Below the pieces are notes generated by a model that saw nothing but the letters and a program-made list of their open reading frames with translations, did not search any database and was not told the origin of the DNA. A DNA stretch of 64,000 nucleotides, taken from positions 1 through 64,000 of the forward strand of contig NZ_SRLD01000009.1 of assembly GCF_004745955.1 (NCBI RefSeq), given 5' to 3'. The DNA comes from Hymenobacter elongatus (lineage in GTDB: Bacteria > Bacteroidota > Bacteroidia > Cytophagales > Hymenobacteraceae). Below are positions 26,916 through 36,207 of the stretch, in pieces. Made by a program: the position numbers and the translations under genes. Within the stretch, counting starts at the first letter, position 1, and each line of letters opens with the position of its first letter.

Positions 26916-28073
26916 TTATACCTGGCACAGTCGCTCGGCCGCCAGCTGCAAGGTTTCGTCGCGCTTGGCGAAGCAAAAGCGAATCAGGCCCTGGTCGTGG
27001 GAGTCGTGGTAGAAAGCCGACACCGGAATAACCGCCACGCCCGATTCGCGGGTGAGCCGCTGGGCGAATGCCAGGTCATTTTCTGAGGAGATGCGGTGGT
27101 AGCGGGCCAGTTGAAAATAAGCGCCCTGGGCCGGTAGCAGATCGAACCGGGAGTTGCGTAGCAGCTCCGTGAACAGGTCGCGCTTGTGCTGGTAGAAGGT
27201 GGGCAGCGTCTGGTACTGCTCCGCTTCGGCCAGCACGTCGGCCAAGGCATGCTGGGCGGGCGTGCTGACGGCAAAGGTCAGGAACTGATGTACCCGACGT
27301 ACTTCGGCCGTGAGCGTGGGCGGCGCGATGCAGTAGCCCACTTTCCAGCCCGTGGCGTGGTAGGTTTTGCCAAACGACGACAGCACGAAACTACGCTCGG
27401 CCAGCTCTGGGTGCTGCAGAGCACTGTAGTGCGGCTGCCCATCAAACACCATGTGCTCATACACTTCGTCGCTGAGCACCAGCGTGGCCGTGGTGTCGAG
27501 CAGGCCGGCCAGGGTGGCCATATCCTGAGCCGTGAGCACCGCCCCCGACGGGTTGTGGGGTGTATTGATCATCAGCAGACGGGTGCGGGGCGAAAGTGCT
27601 GCCGCCACCCGGTTCCAGTCGGGGCGAAAGTCGGGAGCCAGCAGGGGCACATACACCGGAATACCGCCCTGCAGCCGAATGGCCGGGCCATAGAGGTCGT
27701 AAGCAGGCTCCAGCACAATAACCTCATCGCCGGGCCGCACCACGGCGGCCAGCACGGCATACAGCGCCTCCGTCGCGCCGCTGGTAACGGTGATTTCCGT
27801 GTCCGGATTGGGTGCCGGCACGCCGTAGAGAGCGGCGGTTTTGTGGCTAATGGCCTCGCGCAGCCGCAGTAGGCCGGGCATGGGCGCATATTGGTGGTGG
27901 CCACTGGTACGGGCATGGCGTACCAGCGCTTCGGTGAGGGCTACCGGCGGGTCGTAGTCGGGAAAACCCTGTGCTAAGTTGATGGCTCCACACTCGGCCG
28001 CCAGCTGCGACATAACGGAGAAAATGCTGGTGCCTACATCAGGCAATTTCGAAGTGAGAAGCGGTGAAGGCAT
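26916..28073 (-). CDS. ybdL: Methionine aminotransferase (PLP, YbdL-type)
   Basis: The 385-residue fold-type I aminotransferase transfers amino groups between methionine or glutamine and keto acids. Landmarks are INLAQGFPDYDPP near the N-terminus, HHQYAPMPGLLRLREAI, NTPHNPSG, the PLP-lysine motif SSFGKTYHATGWKVGY, and RFCFAKRDETL at the C-terminus. The overall pattern is closest to the YbdL/kynurenine-aminotransferase group. ATG at 28071-28073 (MPSPLL) is preferred over an extension to 28115. It is transcribed towards the omega-amidase gene; the 280-bp gap between them contains no gene I can support. The operon link is therefore likely functional, not necessarily transcriptional. Confidence 0.88.
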   Translation of the reverse strand: MPSPLLTSKLPDVGTSIFSVMSQLAAECGAINLAQGFPDYDPPVALTEALVRHARTSGHHQYAPMPGLLRLREAISHKTAALYGVPAPNPDTEITVTSGATEALYAVLAAVVRPGDEVIVLEPAYDLYGPAIRLQGGIPVYVPLLAPDFRPDWNRVAAALSPRTRLLMINTPHNPSGAVLTAQDMATLAGLLDTTATLVLSDEVYEHMVFDGQPHYSALQHPELAERSFVLSSFGKTYHATGWKVGYCIAPPTLTAEVRRVHQFLTFAVSTPAQHALADVLAEAEQYQTLPTFYQHKRDLFTELLRNSRFDLLPAQGAYFQLARYHRISSENDLAFAQRLTRESGVAVIPVSAFYHDSHDQGLIRFCFAKRDETLQLAAERLCQV

Positions 28074-28140
28074 AAACAGAAGTAGGAATGCGCCGGGCAA
28101 GCAGCAGCGGCCCAACGTACGGGCAGCCGCTGCAGTGAAT

Positions 28141-31100
28141 TTAGATAACGGGCACTTCGGGTGTGGGCGTCAGCAGCGAGGTGGTCAGCGGAACGTACAT
28201 ACGGAAGGTGGAGCCCTTGCCCAACTCACTTTCCACTTCAATGCGTCCCCCGTAGCTCTGCACGATCCGGTTGACCAGATACAGGCCCATTCCCGAGCCG
28301 GAAACATGGTCGTGGAAGCGGCGGAACATCTGGAACAGCTGCGTACCATACCGGTCGAGGTCGATGCCCAAGCCGTTGTCGCGCACGCAAATCACCAGGT
28401 CGTTGCCTTCTTGGCTACTCCAGAGCCGGATCTGGGGGGTACGCTTCGGCGCGGCGTATTTCAGGGCGTTGCTAATCAGGTTATACAACACGCTCTGCAG
28501 ATTGGGCCGGACGAACAGAACGGCGGGCGCGGCGGCAAAATCGGTGGTGACGATGGCGCGGGCATTGGCCAGCTGCTCGCCGATGCTGGCCAGCACTTCG
28601 CGCGTGAGCGGCTCTAGCGCCACCAGCTCGGTGGGCAGCTCGTTGCGCAGCTTCTGCACCTGCACCAGCTCGGAGAGGTTATAAATCGTGTCGTAAATCT
28701 GCTGCAAAGCCCGCTCAAACATGGTGATGAGCTTCATGGCATCCGGGTCGCGGAAGTAGGCCGTGCGGGTCAGCTCCTCGAAGATGCCCGCCATGTTATT
28801 GATGGGCTGCTTCAAATCGTGGGAGGCCGTATACACGAAGTTGTCGAGGTCCTCATTGATGCGCAGCAGCTCGGTGTTCTGCTGCCGAAGCTGCTGCTGC
28901 GCGCGCTGCGCTTCCGTCACGTCGGTATTGGTGCCAAACCAGCGCTCCACTTCACCCTGGGCGTTGCGCATGGGTTGAGCCCGCGACAAAAACCAGCGGT
29001 ACTCGCCGCTTTGGCTCCGGATTGGGAAGGTGTCGTTCCAGGGCACGCCCGCTACCAAGGAATTGGTCCAGCCTTCGGTCACGGCCACTACATGGTCGGG
29101 GTGGTGCACTTTCGTCCAGCCCCAGCCCCGCATGTCGTCCAGCGCATAGCCCGTATAGTCGTGCCAACGCTGATTATACCAGTAAATATGTCCATTGGGG
29201 TCCGCCATCCAGGCTAGCTGCGGCATGGAGTTGGCCATGGCCGTAAACTCATTCTCCCGCTGACTGAGGCTGGCTTCGGTCTGCCGCTGCTGGGTCACGT
29301 CCTGCATGGCCCCAATCATGCGGGTAGCTTGCTGGGCCGCGTTGCGGGCTACGTGGCCCCGGTCCAGTACGTGGGCATACGAACCATCGGCCCGCAAAAA
29401 GCGGTATTCATCCTGCCAGTCAGATAAGCCACCATCAATGGCGGCGTGAATACCCTGCACCACCCGCTCGGCATCGTCGGGGTGAATATGGGAGTACCAC
29501 CAGGCAATGGTAGACTCGATATGAATAGGGGAATGGCCAAACACTCGCTCAATGGCCGGGTTCCAGGTCAGCACATCAGTTTGCAGATTCCAGTCCCAGA
29601 TGGCGTCGTTGGTGGCCAGCGCGGCCAGCTCGTAGCGCTCCTGGCTCCAGCGCAGCGCCGCCTGAATCTGCTTTTGCTCGTGAATATCAGTCGAGGAGCC
29701 ATACCAGCGCGTTACATGCCCTTGTTCAGTGAGCACCGGCACCGAGCTGCTCAGGTGCCAGCGGTACTCGCCATCGTGGCGGCGCAGGCGTAGCTCGCCG
29801 CTCCAGCTGCGCTTGGCCGCTTGGGCCGCCTGAAACGATTGGCTAACTGGCTCCAGATCGTCGGGATGAATTGCCTTTGCCCAGAGAATATCTAACGTAT
29901 CGTTGGTGTCGTGGCCGGTGTAGGCAAACCACTGGGGGCTCAAATAGAGTGATTGGCCCTCCGCGTTGCTGACGTACGTTATCTGCGGCAGCGACTCCGT
30001 AATGGTGCTTATTTCCTCGTCGCGTTGGCGCACAGCTTCGGCCAGGGAGTGTGCCCGGCGCCGCGCCAAAACCCGCTCGGTGGCTTCCACGGCAAATGCC
30101 AAAATGCCTTGTATGCGGCCCGATTCATCGAGCAGGGGCTGATAGGTGAAGTCGAGGTAATGCGTTTCGGGCTGCCCGGTTTGCTCGTTCTCAATCAGCG
30201 TGAGCTGTTCCAGGCCATGGTAAGGCTGGCCCGTGGCGTATACCTGATCCATCAAGGCCACAAATCCTTGTTCGGCCACTTCCGGAAAGGCCTCGGCCGC
30301 CTTGTGGCCCAGCACCGTTCGGCTGCCGTACAAGCGCCGCATGCCGTCGTTGACGAAGCCGATAACGTGCTCCGGGCCCAGCAGCGTGGCAATACTGGCC
30401 GGCATCTGCCCCAGAATACGGTGGAGTAGCCGATCCTTTTTCTGCATCTGGTCGCGGGCTTGGCGGCTGGCGTGAATGTCGGTATTGGTGCCGACCCACA
30501 GGGTGAGCGTGCCGGCCTCGTCGTGAATGGGCTCGGCGCGGGCCAGAAACCAGTGGTAGTCGCCTTGCTGGTTGCGCCAGCGGTGCTCGGCCTCGAACCG
30601 GCTGCCATGCCGGAGCGAATGATTCCAGCGCTCCAGTGTGCCAGCCAAGTCGTCGGGGTGAATGAACCGCTCCCAGCCCCAGTCCTGCAGTTCGGCGAAG
30701 GTGCCGCCGGTGAAATCATACCAGCGCTGGTTGTAGTAGGAAACGCCGCCATCGGGCCGCGAGGTCCAGGCCATTTGCGGCAACGACTCCAGCAGCTTGC
30801 TGAACTGCGAGTTGCTGCGCTGCAGTGCCTGCTCGATTCGCTTCTGGGTATTGATGTCGGTGGCACCGCCCACCCATTGCACCACGCGTCCGTCCGCATC
30901 CAGCACCGGCACCACGCAGGCCAGGAACCAGCGGTACTCGCCCGTACGAGCCTCGCGCAACCGGATTTCAAACTCGAAAATCTCGCCCGTGGTCAGACTC
31001 TCCAGTCGGCGCTCCTTGGCCTTCGCAAAGTCATCGGGATGCGCGGCCTGGCCCCAGCCCCAGTTGCGGGACTCGACCAGCGTGAGGCCCATATACTGTA

Positions 31101-31998
31101 GCCAGTAGGGATTTACGTAATCAATAACGCCCTCGGCATCGGTGGTCCAGATCAGCTGCTGCTGCACTTCGGCCAGCACCTGAAAGCGGCGTGCGTGCTG
31201 CCGGGCCTGCTGCTCGGCGGCCCGCTGCTGCGTCACATCCTGCATGGCACCCAGCAGGCGCACGGCCTGGCCCTGCGCATCGCGCACCACGTAGGCACGG
31301 TCGAGCACCTCGGCCCAGGAGCCATCGGCGCGCCGAAAGCGGTACGCGTCGTTGATGACGGTGGTGGCGCTGGCGAATATGGCCGTCCGGTTTGCCATTA
31401 TAGTGGCGCGGTCATCGGGGTGCAGGCTGTCTTCCCAGAGTTGGGAATCGGGGTAGAGGCCCGCCCGATAGCCAAAAAGCTGGCTGAACATCTCGTTGCG
31501 CCAGACGATGCCGGTGCGCAGGTCCGCGTCCCAGATGGCATCGTGGGTAGCTTGCGTAAGCAAATTGAAACTCTCGCGGCTGAAATTGCCCTGCGTTTCG
31601 GCGGTTACCTGCTCCGTTACGTCGAGGGCCCGGCACACGATGTGGCGCAGCTGCCCGGCCTCCAGAATAGGACGGAGCGAGGCCTGCCAGTAGCGCGTAC
31701 TCACGGTGCCATTGGGGCGCACCACGTCGTAGCGCTGAATGGCCAGGGTTTGGGTAGCCTGCTGCGCCACTACCTCCAGCAAAGCCGTGCGCCAGAGAGT
31801 AGCCGTCGGCTCGGGGCCGGCCACCGACGGCGGCAGGATGGCCAGCGCGTCCATCCCGACCAGCTCGGCCTGCGCACGATGCAGCACCCGGCACATGGCT
31901 TCATTGACGGCCTCCACGGTGAGAGCCGTCGATAGAATCAAGTGCGGGGCCAGCAGGGAGTCAAATATGAGCTGAAAGTCAACGGCTGTGGCAGGCAT
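28141..31998 (-). CDS. Eight-PAS soluble sensor histidine kinase
   Basis: The 1,285-residue kinase has no membrane segment. I count about eight PAS/PAC units (about 5-125, 135-265, 268-385, 393-515, 525-650, 665-785, 790-910, 915-1040). They are recognisable by repeated FEAMPQLAWT-like starts, YYNQRWYDFTG-like strands and GEYRWFL PAC motifs. A HisKA-type dimerisation helix follows, with the phospho-accepting histidine in TASHDLKQPINNM, and then a HATPase domain with N box NLISNALKYA, DNGLGID and GSGMGLYLV. It would autophosphorylate in response to cytoplasmic signals such as redox or small ligands. No response regulator gene is adjacent and it has no receiver domain, so its partner is elsewhere. 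Confidence 0.9.
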   Translation of the reverse strand: MPATAVDFQLIFDSLLAPHLILSTALTVEAVNEAMCRVLHRAQAELVGMDALAILPPSVAGPEPTATLWRTALLEVVAQQATQTLAIQRYDVVRPNGTVSTRYWQASLRPILEAGQLRHIVCRALDVTEQVTAETQGNFSRESFNLLTQATHDAIWDADLRTGIVWRNEMFSQLFGYRAGLYPDSQLWEDSLHPDDRATIMANRTAIFASATTVINDAYRFRRADGSWAEVLDRAYVVRDAQGQAVRLLGAMQDVTQQRAAEQQARQHARRFQVLAEVQQQLIWTTDAEGVIDYVNPYWLQYMGLTLVESRNWGWGQAAHPDDFAKAKERRLESLTTGEIFEFEIRLREARTGEYRWFLACVVPVLDADGRVVQWVGGATDINTQKRIEQALQRSNSQFSKLLESLPQMAWTSRPDGGVSYYNQRWYDFTGGTFAELQDWGWERFIHPDDLAGTLERWNHSLRHGSRFEAEHRWRNQQGDYHWFLARAEPIHDEAGTLTLWVGTNTDIHASRQARDQMQKKDRLLHRILGQMPASIATLLGPEHVIGFVNDGMRRLYGSRTVLGHKAAEAFPEVAEQGFVALMDQVYATGQPYHGLEQLTLIENEQTGQPETHYLDFTYQPLLDESGRIQGILAFAVEATERVLARRRAHSLAEAVRQRDEEISTITESLPQITYVSNAEGQSLYLSPQWFAYTGHDTNDTLDILWAKAIHPDDLEPVSQSFQAAQAAKRSWSGELRLRRHDGEYRWHLSSSVPVLTEQGHVTRWYGSSTDIHEQKQIQAALRWSQERYELAALATNDAIWDWNLQTDVLTWNPAIERVFGHSPIHIESTIAWWYSHIHPDDAERVVQGIHAAIDGGLSDWQDEYRFLRADGSYAHVLDRGHVARNAAQQATRMIGAMQDVTQQRQTEASLSQRENEFTAMANSMPQLAWMADPNGHIYWYNQRWHDYTGYALDDMRGWGWTKVHHPDHVVAVTEGWTNSLVAGVPWNDTFPIRSQSGEYRWFLSRAQPMRNAQGEVERWFGTNTDVTEAQRAQQQLRQQNTELLRINEDLDNFVYTASHDLKQPINNMAGIFEELTRTAYFRDPDAMKLITMFERALQQIYDTIYNLSELVQVQKLRNELPTELVALEPLTREVLASIGEQLANARAIVTTDFAAAPAVLFVRPNLQSVLYNLISNALKYAAPKRTPQIRLWSSQEGNDLVICVRDNGLGIDLDRYGTQLFQMFRRFHDHVSGSGMGLYLVNRIVQSYGGRIEVESELGKGSTFRMYVPLTTSLLTPTPEVPVI

Positions 31999-32067
31999 GG
32001 AATCTTGCGAAAAAGCAATGGGCAGGACATTTCTTCAGCTCCGGCAGCCCACAGCAAACACCCTAAG

Positions 32068-32100
32068 CAAATATAAGCCGGCCGACACATTTACCCCCAA
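32068..32100 (-). promoter_or_regulatory. Promoter of the PAS kinase gene
   Basis: On the minus strand TATATTTG (32075-32068) matches TAnnTTTG exactly and TTG (32100-32098) lies 22 bp upstream as a possible -33 element. Transcription would start about 60 bp before the ATG at 31998. Confidence 0.5.
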
Positions 32101-32149
32101 TATCGGGGAATAAACCTGCCGCCGCTGAGCAAACCAGTACTAACGAAAA

Positions 32150-32179
32150 AAGCCCGGCTGGTAGCTACCAACCGGGCTT
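32150..32179 (-). terminator. msrA terminator
   Basis: 15-bp stem AAGCCCGGCTGGTAG / CTACCAACCGGGCTT with one mismatched position, preceded by a run of A on the + strand (U-tract for msrA). It lies 6 bp past the stop of msrA. Confidence 0.75.
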
Positions 32180-32184
32180 CTATA

Positions 32185-32847
32185 TTATTCCGTTGCCAGC
32201 TTATCTTTAAAAGCTTTGCGGAACTTCTCGACTTTGGGCATCGACACCGACTGAATGTAGCCCTCGTTGGGGTGTAGCCGGTAGTAGCCCTGGTGGTAGT
32301 CTTCGGCGGGCCAGAACTGCTGAAAAGCCGTTACCTGCGTCACGATGGGGGAGGCGTAGTGCTTGGAGGCGTCCACTTTCTTGATGGTAGCTTCGATCAG
32401 CTGCTTTTCCTGTGGCGTGCGGTAAAACGCCACCGAGCGGTACTGGGTGCCCGCGTCGGGCCCCTGGCGGTTCAGCGTTGTGGGGTCGTGGCCGGCCAGG
32501 AAAAATACGTCGAGCAGCGTCTGGTAGCTGACCTGCTTGGGGTCGTAGTATATTTCTACGGCCTCGGCGTGGCCGGTCTGGCCGCTGCCTACCTGTTCGT
32601 AGGTGGGATTCTTTTCGGGGCCGCCGGAATAGCCCGACACGACCTGCCTGACGCCGCGCAGCTCCTCAAAAACTTCTTCGGTACACCAGAAGCAGCCGCC
32701 CGCAAAGGTGGCCACGGCGAGGCCTTTCAGGTCGGTGGGGGCCGCGCCGGTAGTGGGGCGGCGGAAGGTTTGGGCGTCGGTGCGGTTTTCCGCGCAAGCC
32801 GTTACAAACAGCACGAGGCCCAGGAGGTAGATTTTGAGTTGTATCAT
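32185..32847 (-). CDS. msrA: Peptide methionine-S-sulfoxide reductase, lipoprotein
   Basis: The 220-residue enzyme reduces methionine-S-sulfoxide in proteins. The MsrA active-site motif GGCFWCTEE is at residues 50-58 with catalytic C52. Other landmarks are VVSGYSGG, GHAEAVEIYYDP, FYRTPQEK and the C-terminal YHQGYYRLHPNEGYIQ. An N-terminal lipoprotein signal (LVLFVTAC, C18) shows that this copy is exported and membrane-anchored in the periplasm. ATG at 32845-32847 (MIQLKIY) is chosen because it produces the lipobox; an in-frame extension to 32952 would bury it. The gene stands alone and is divergent from the HExxH-propeller gene. Confidence 0.93.
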   Translation of the reverse strand: MIQLKIYLLGLVLFVTACAENRTDAQTFRRPTTGAAPTDLKGLAVATFAGGCFWCTEEVFEELRGVRQVVSGYSGGPEKNPTYEQVGSGQTGHAEAVEIYYDPKQVSYQTLLDVFFLAGHDPTTLNRQGPDAGTQYRSVAFYRTPQEKQLIEATIKKVDASKHYASPIVTQVTAFQQFWPAEDYHQGYYRLHPNEGYIQSVSMPKVEKFRKAFKDKLATE

Positions 32848-33155
32848 CACAAGCTCACCTACGAAAACTGTGCCTATCTGGTCGTAGGTGCCGCCGCATG
32901 ATGCGGCGAGTGAACGTGTGCCGGAATTGCAGGCCCGATGCGGGGCTCCCACCCGGAAGCTGCCAATAAAACGGTGCTATGTCGGGTTTGCCGTTAAATT
33001 TGTCAGCCGCCGTTTTCCGCTGCTTCTGCCCGCTGGCAGTGACGGTTGCTGCTCCCTGCTTGTATTACCAGCTCTGTGCGCGTACTTCCCTTGTAGTGAG
33101 GCCACTCTGGACGGGCAGCGCTGCGGTAATGACGTACCTACTTTCTTCCGACTTG

Positions 33156-36032
33156 ATGTATAAATATATTGTAGCCGCCGTGGCCGCTACGCTGAGCCTG
33201 CTGCCGGCTTTGGCCCAGCCCACGCTTCCCGTGCTACCCCAAAATCCGGCTTCGCTGCGCTGGTACCAAGTGCGCACGCCGCACTTTCAGGTGCTTTTTC
33301 CGCAGGGCTTCGAACCCCAGGCGCAGCGCACGGCCTTGCGGCTGGAGCAGGTGTATGGCCCGGCCAGTGCTTCCCTGGAAAAAGAGCCCCGGCCCGTGTC
33401 CGTTATTCTGCAAAATCAGACGACGGTCAGCAACGGTTTCGTGACCATCATTCCGCGCCACTCCGAGTTCTTCACCACCGCCCCCCAGGACCCCTTCCTG
33501 ACCGGCACGCTCGACTGGCTCGACCAGCTGGCAGTGCACGAGTACCGCCACATCGTGCAGTACGACAAAGGTCAGCAGGGGCTGGGGCGGCTGGCCTACA
33601 CGCTTTTCGGCTACGGCGGTCTGGGTCTGGTCACGCTCGGCATTCCCGACTGGTTTTGGGAAGGCGACGCCGTGGGCACCGAAACCTTGCTCACGCGCAG
33701 CGGCCGGGGCCGGATTCCCTACTTCGACATCGGCCTGCGGGCCAATCTGCTGGCTGGCCGCCGCTTCGACTACAGCAAAGCTGTGGCCGGCTCCTACCGC
33801 GACAATGTGCCCAATCATTATGTGCTGGGCTATTTTATGACCACCAACTTCAAGCGCACCAATGGCCCTAACGCCTGGAGCGACGTACTGAACCGCTATT
33901 ATCGGCTGCCGGTCTATCCGTTTTCCTTTTCCAACAGCCTGCGCCGTAGCGCCGGCAACGGGTTGCGCGTCGACGACTTGTATGAGCGCACCATCCAGCA
34001 GCTCGATTCGACGTGGCGCGCCCAGCAGCGGCCGCTGACGCTTACCCCAGCCACCACCTTTGCAACCACCGCCGACCCCAAAATCTTCACCGAGTACCAG
34101 TATCCGCAGTACGTGAGCGACAGTGCCGTGCTGGCCGTGAAGACCGGACTTGGCGATATTTCGCAGCTGGTACTGCTCCGCCGTGGAGCTCCCGAGCAGC
34201 GTGTGTATGTGCAGGGGTTGGTCAATAATCCGGAGATGCTTTCGGTGGGCGGCGGCAAAGCCTGCTGGCTCGAATTTCGGCCCGACCTGCGGTGGGGCCA
34301 GCGCATCTCCTCCGATATCCGGGTGCTGGATATTGCCAGCGGCCAGCTTACGCGCCTCACCACCAAGCAGCGCTACACCACGGCGGCTTTGTCGGCCGAT
34401 GGCACTGCTATTATTGCCGTGCGGGCCAGCTCCGACTACCAGAACCAGCTGGTGGTGCTCGATGCCCGCACGGGCCAGGAAAAGCGCGTGCTGCCCAATC
34501 TCAACAACGACTTCTACCTGCAGCCCCGCTGGCAGGCCGACCAGCGCACCATCGTGGTCGTGACGCTGAAGACCGGCGGCAAAACCATTGAGACAATTGA
34601 CACCGAAACCGGGCAGCACCGGGCGCTGCTGCCCGTCAGCAATACCAACTTGAGCCACCCGCAGCCCTGGGGCGACTACGTGCTCTACAATTCGCCCCAG
34701 TCGGGCATCGACAACGTGTATGCCGTGGACACGCGCTCGGGCCAGATTCGGCAGGTGACCTCCCGGCCGCTGGGCGCGTACCACGCGGCCGTGGCCCCCG
34801 GCGGGCAGCAGCTGGCCTTCCACGATTTTCGGGCCGAAGGGGCGCGGGTGGCCCAGATGCCGCTGCAGCCGGAGCAGTGGCCCGTAGTGGCCCCGGCCGC
34901 GCCGCCGGCCACGGCCTACACCGACCCGCTGCTCGGCCAGGAGCCCGGCACGCGCACCGTGGGCCCCATCCTGCCCGATTCGAGCGTGAGCCCGGCTACG
35001 CCGCTGGCACTCAAGCGCTACCACCGGCTGAGCCACGTGTTTAATGTATTCAGCTGGGGCTTGGTGCAGTCGCCCACCGGGCAGGGCCTGAGCGTAGGCA
35101 TTCGGTCCCAGGATATTCTCAATACCGTGCAGGCCGTGGTGGGAGCCGGCTACGACCAGGTAGAGCGCACCGCTAATGTGTCGGCCGACGTAAGCTACCA
35201 GGGCTTGTTTCCGGTGCTGGACCTGGGCTTTCGGCGGGGCGGCCGCGAGGCCTCGGCTTTCGACCAACGGTCGAACCGCTTGGTGACGGACCGCTGGACT
35301 TATAACCGTGTCACGGTCGGCGGGCGGCTGCCCTTCAACCTGACGCGCTCCAAATACCAGCAGTTTCTCTCCTTGGGCGCTTACTACAGCGGCGAGCAGG
35401 TGCAGGGCTACGAGCTGCCGACGCGCCCGTTTACCGAGGTCGGGTTCGGGAAAAGCCTGCATGTGCTGAATTACACGCTGGCCTATTCGCACGTGCTCAA
35501 GCGAAGCAAGCGCGATGTGGCGCCGCGGTGGGGCCAAACGCTGACGGCCTCCTGGCGGCATACCCCATTCGACGTGGGCTTGCAGGCCCGGCAATGGGCC
35601 GCGTTTGGCAGCGTGTATGTACCCGGCATCGGTAAGCATCACTCGGTGCGGCTGCGCGGCGGCTACCAGCGCCAGGAGTTGCTGGAGCATTACCGCTTCA
35701 GTCCGGCTGTTTTCTACCCCCGGGGCCAAGACTACGTGAACTTCAACGCGCTGCGTACCGGCAGCATTGAATACCGCCTGCCGCTGGCCGATACGCACTG
35801 GACGCTGGGCCGCGTGCTCTACATTCAGCGCATCAAGGCAATGGGCTTCGTGGATGCCGCCGCCGGCCGTGGGCCCGTCAACCGCGACTACCACACCGCT
35901 GGCCTCGACGTGTCGTTTGTATTCAACCCGCTGCGTCTGCGCACGTCCCTCGAAGCGGGCGTGCGCACCATCTATAATGTGCGCACTGGCGTGTGGCTGG
36001 TGCAGCCGCTGGTATTGGATATCGGCTTCTAA
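33156..36032 (+). CDS. HExxH-propeller-barrel outer-membrane protein
   Basis: The 958-residue exported protein has a signal peptide (cleavage near ALAQ, residue 21). A gluzincin-like zinc peptidase region follows, with HEYRH (residues 128-132) and downstream E169 in PDWFWEGDAVG, a plausible third zinc ligand. The middle region (about 330-640) has TolB/PD40-like propeller strands such as SSDIRVLDIASGQLTRLT and DNVYAVDTRSGQIRQVT. The C-terminal third is aromatic beta-strand sequence consistent with an outer-membrane barrel, ending in ...LVLDIGF. ATG at 33156 (MYKYIV) gives the signal peptide; the frame is open further upstream to 32979 without domain content. Function unknown; a surface metallopeptidase or assembly factor is possible. 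Confidence 0.72.
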   Translation: MYKYIVAAVAATLSLLPALAQPTLPVLPQNPASLRWYQVRTPHFQVLFPQGFEPQAQRTALRLEQVYGPASASLEKEPRPVSVILQNQTTVSNGFVTIIPRHSEFFTTAPQDPFLTGTLDWLDQLAVHEYRHIVQYDKGQQGLGRLAYTLFGYGGLGLVTLGIPDWFWEGDAVGTETLLTRSGRGRIPYFDIGLRANLLAGRRFDYSKAVAGSYRDNVPNHYVLGYFMTTNFKRTNGPNAWSDVLNRYYRLPVYPFSFSNSLRRSAGNGLRVDDLYERTIQQLDSTWRAQQRPLTLTPATTFATTADPKIFTEYQYPQYVSDSAVLAVKTGLGDISQLVLLRRGAPEQRVYVQGLVNNPEMLSVGGGKACWLEFRPDLRWGQRISSDIRVLDIASGQLTRLTTKQRYTTAALSADGTAIIAVRASSDYQNQLVVLDARTGQEKRVLPNLNNDFYLQPRWQADQRTIVVVTLKTGGKTIETIDTETGQHRALLPVSNTNLSHPQPWGDYVLYNSPQSGIDNVYAVDTRSGQIRQVTSRPLGAYHAAVAPGGQQLAFHDFRAEGARVAQMPLQPEQWPVVAPAAPPATAYTDPLLGQEPGTRTVGPILPDSSVSPATPLALKRYHRLSHVFNVFSWGLVQSPTGQGLSVGIRSQDILNTVQAVVGAGYDQVERTANVSADVSYQGLFPVLDLGFRRGGREASAFDQRSNRLVTDRWTYNRVTVGGRLPFNLTRSKYQQFLSLGAYYSGEQVQGYELPTRPFTEVGFGKSLHVLNYTLAYSHVLKRSKRDVAPRWGQTLTASWRHTPFDVGLQARQWAAFGSVYVPGIGKHHSVRLRGGYQRQELLEHYRFSPAVFYPRGQDYVNFNALRTGSIEYRLPLADTHWTLGRVLYIQRIKAMGFVDAAAGRGPVNRDYHTAGLDVSFVFNPLRLRTSLEAGVRTIYNVRTGVWLVQPLVLDIGF

Positions 36033-36207
36033 CAGGAAAAGGATATACCGGGTTGATTGCCAGGTTTCTGAACAAGGCACGCAGGTTGTGGTTCTTGGTT
36101 GGGCAACGGAAGCAACAGAGAAATATTCAGAGTTCGAAATCCAGTTGCGAATAAGCCTGCGTAAGTGCCCCCAGTTCCGATCCAACCTTTTTCTGCAAAA
36201 AAGTATC

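Noticed and set aside
36185..36207. A longer N-terminal extension of the fasciclin gene (open frame from 35767)
   Set aside because: The extension overlaps the coding end of the previous gene in another frame; the ATG at 36208 starts a clean signal peptide.
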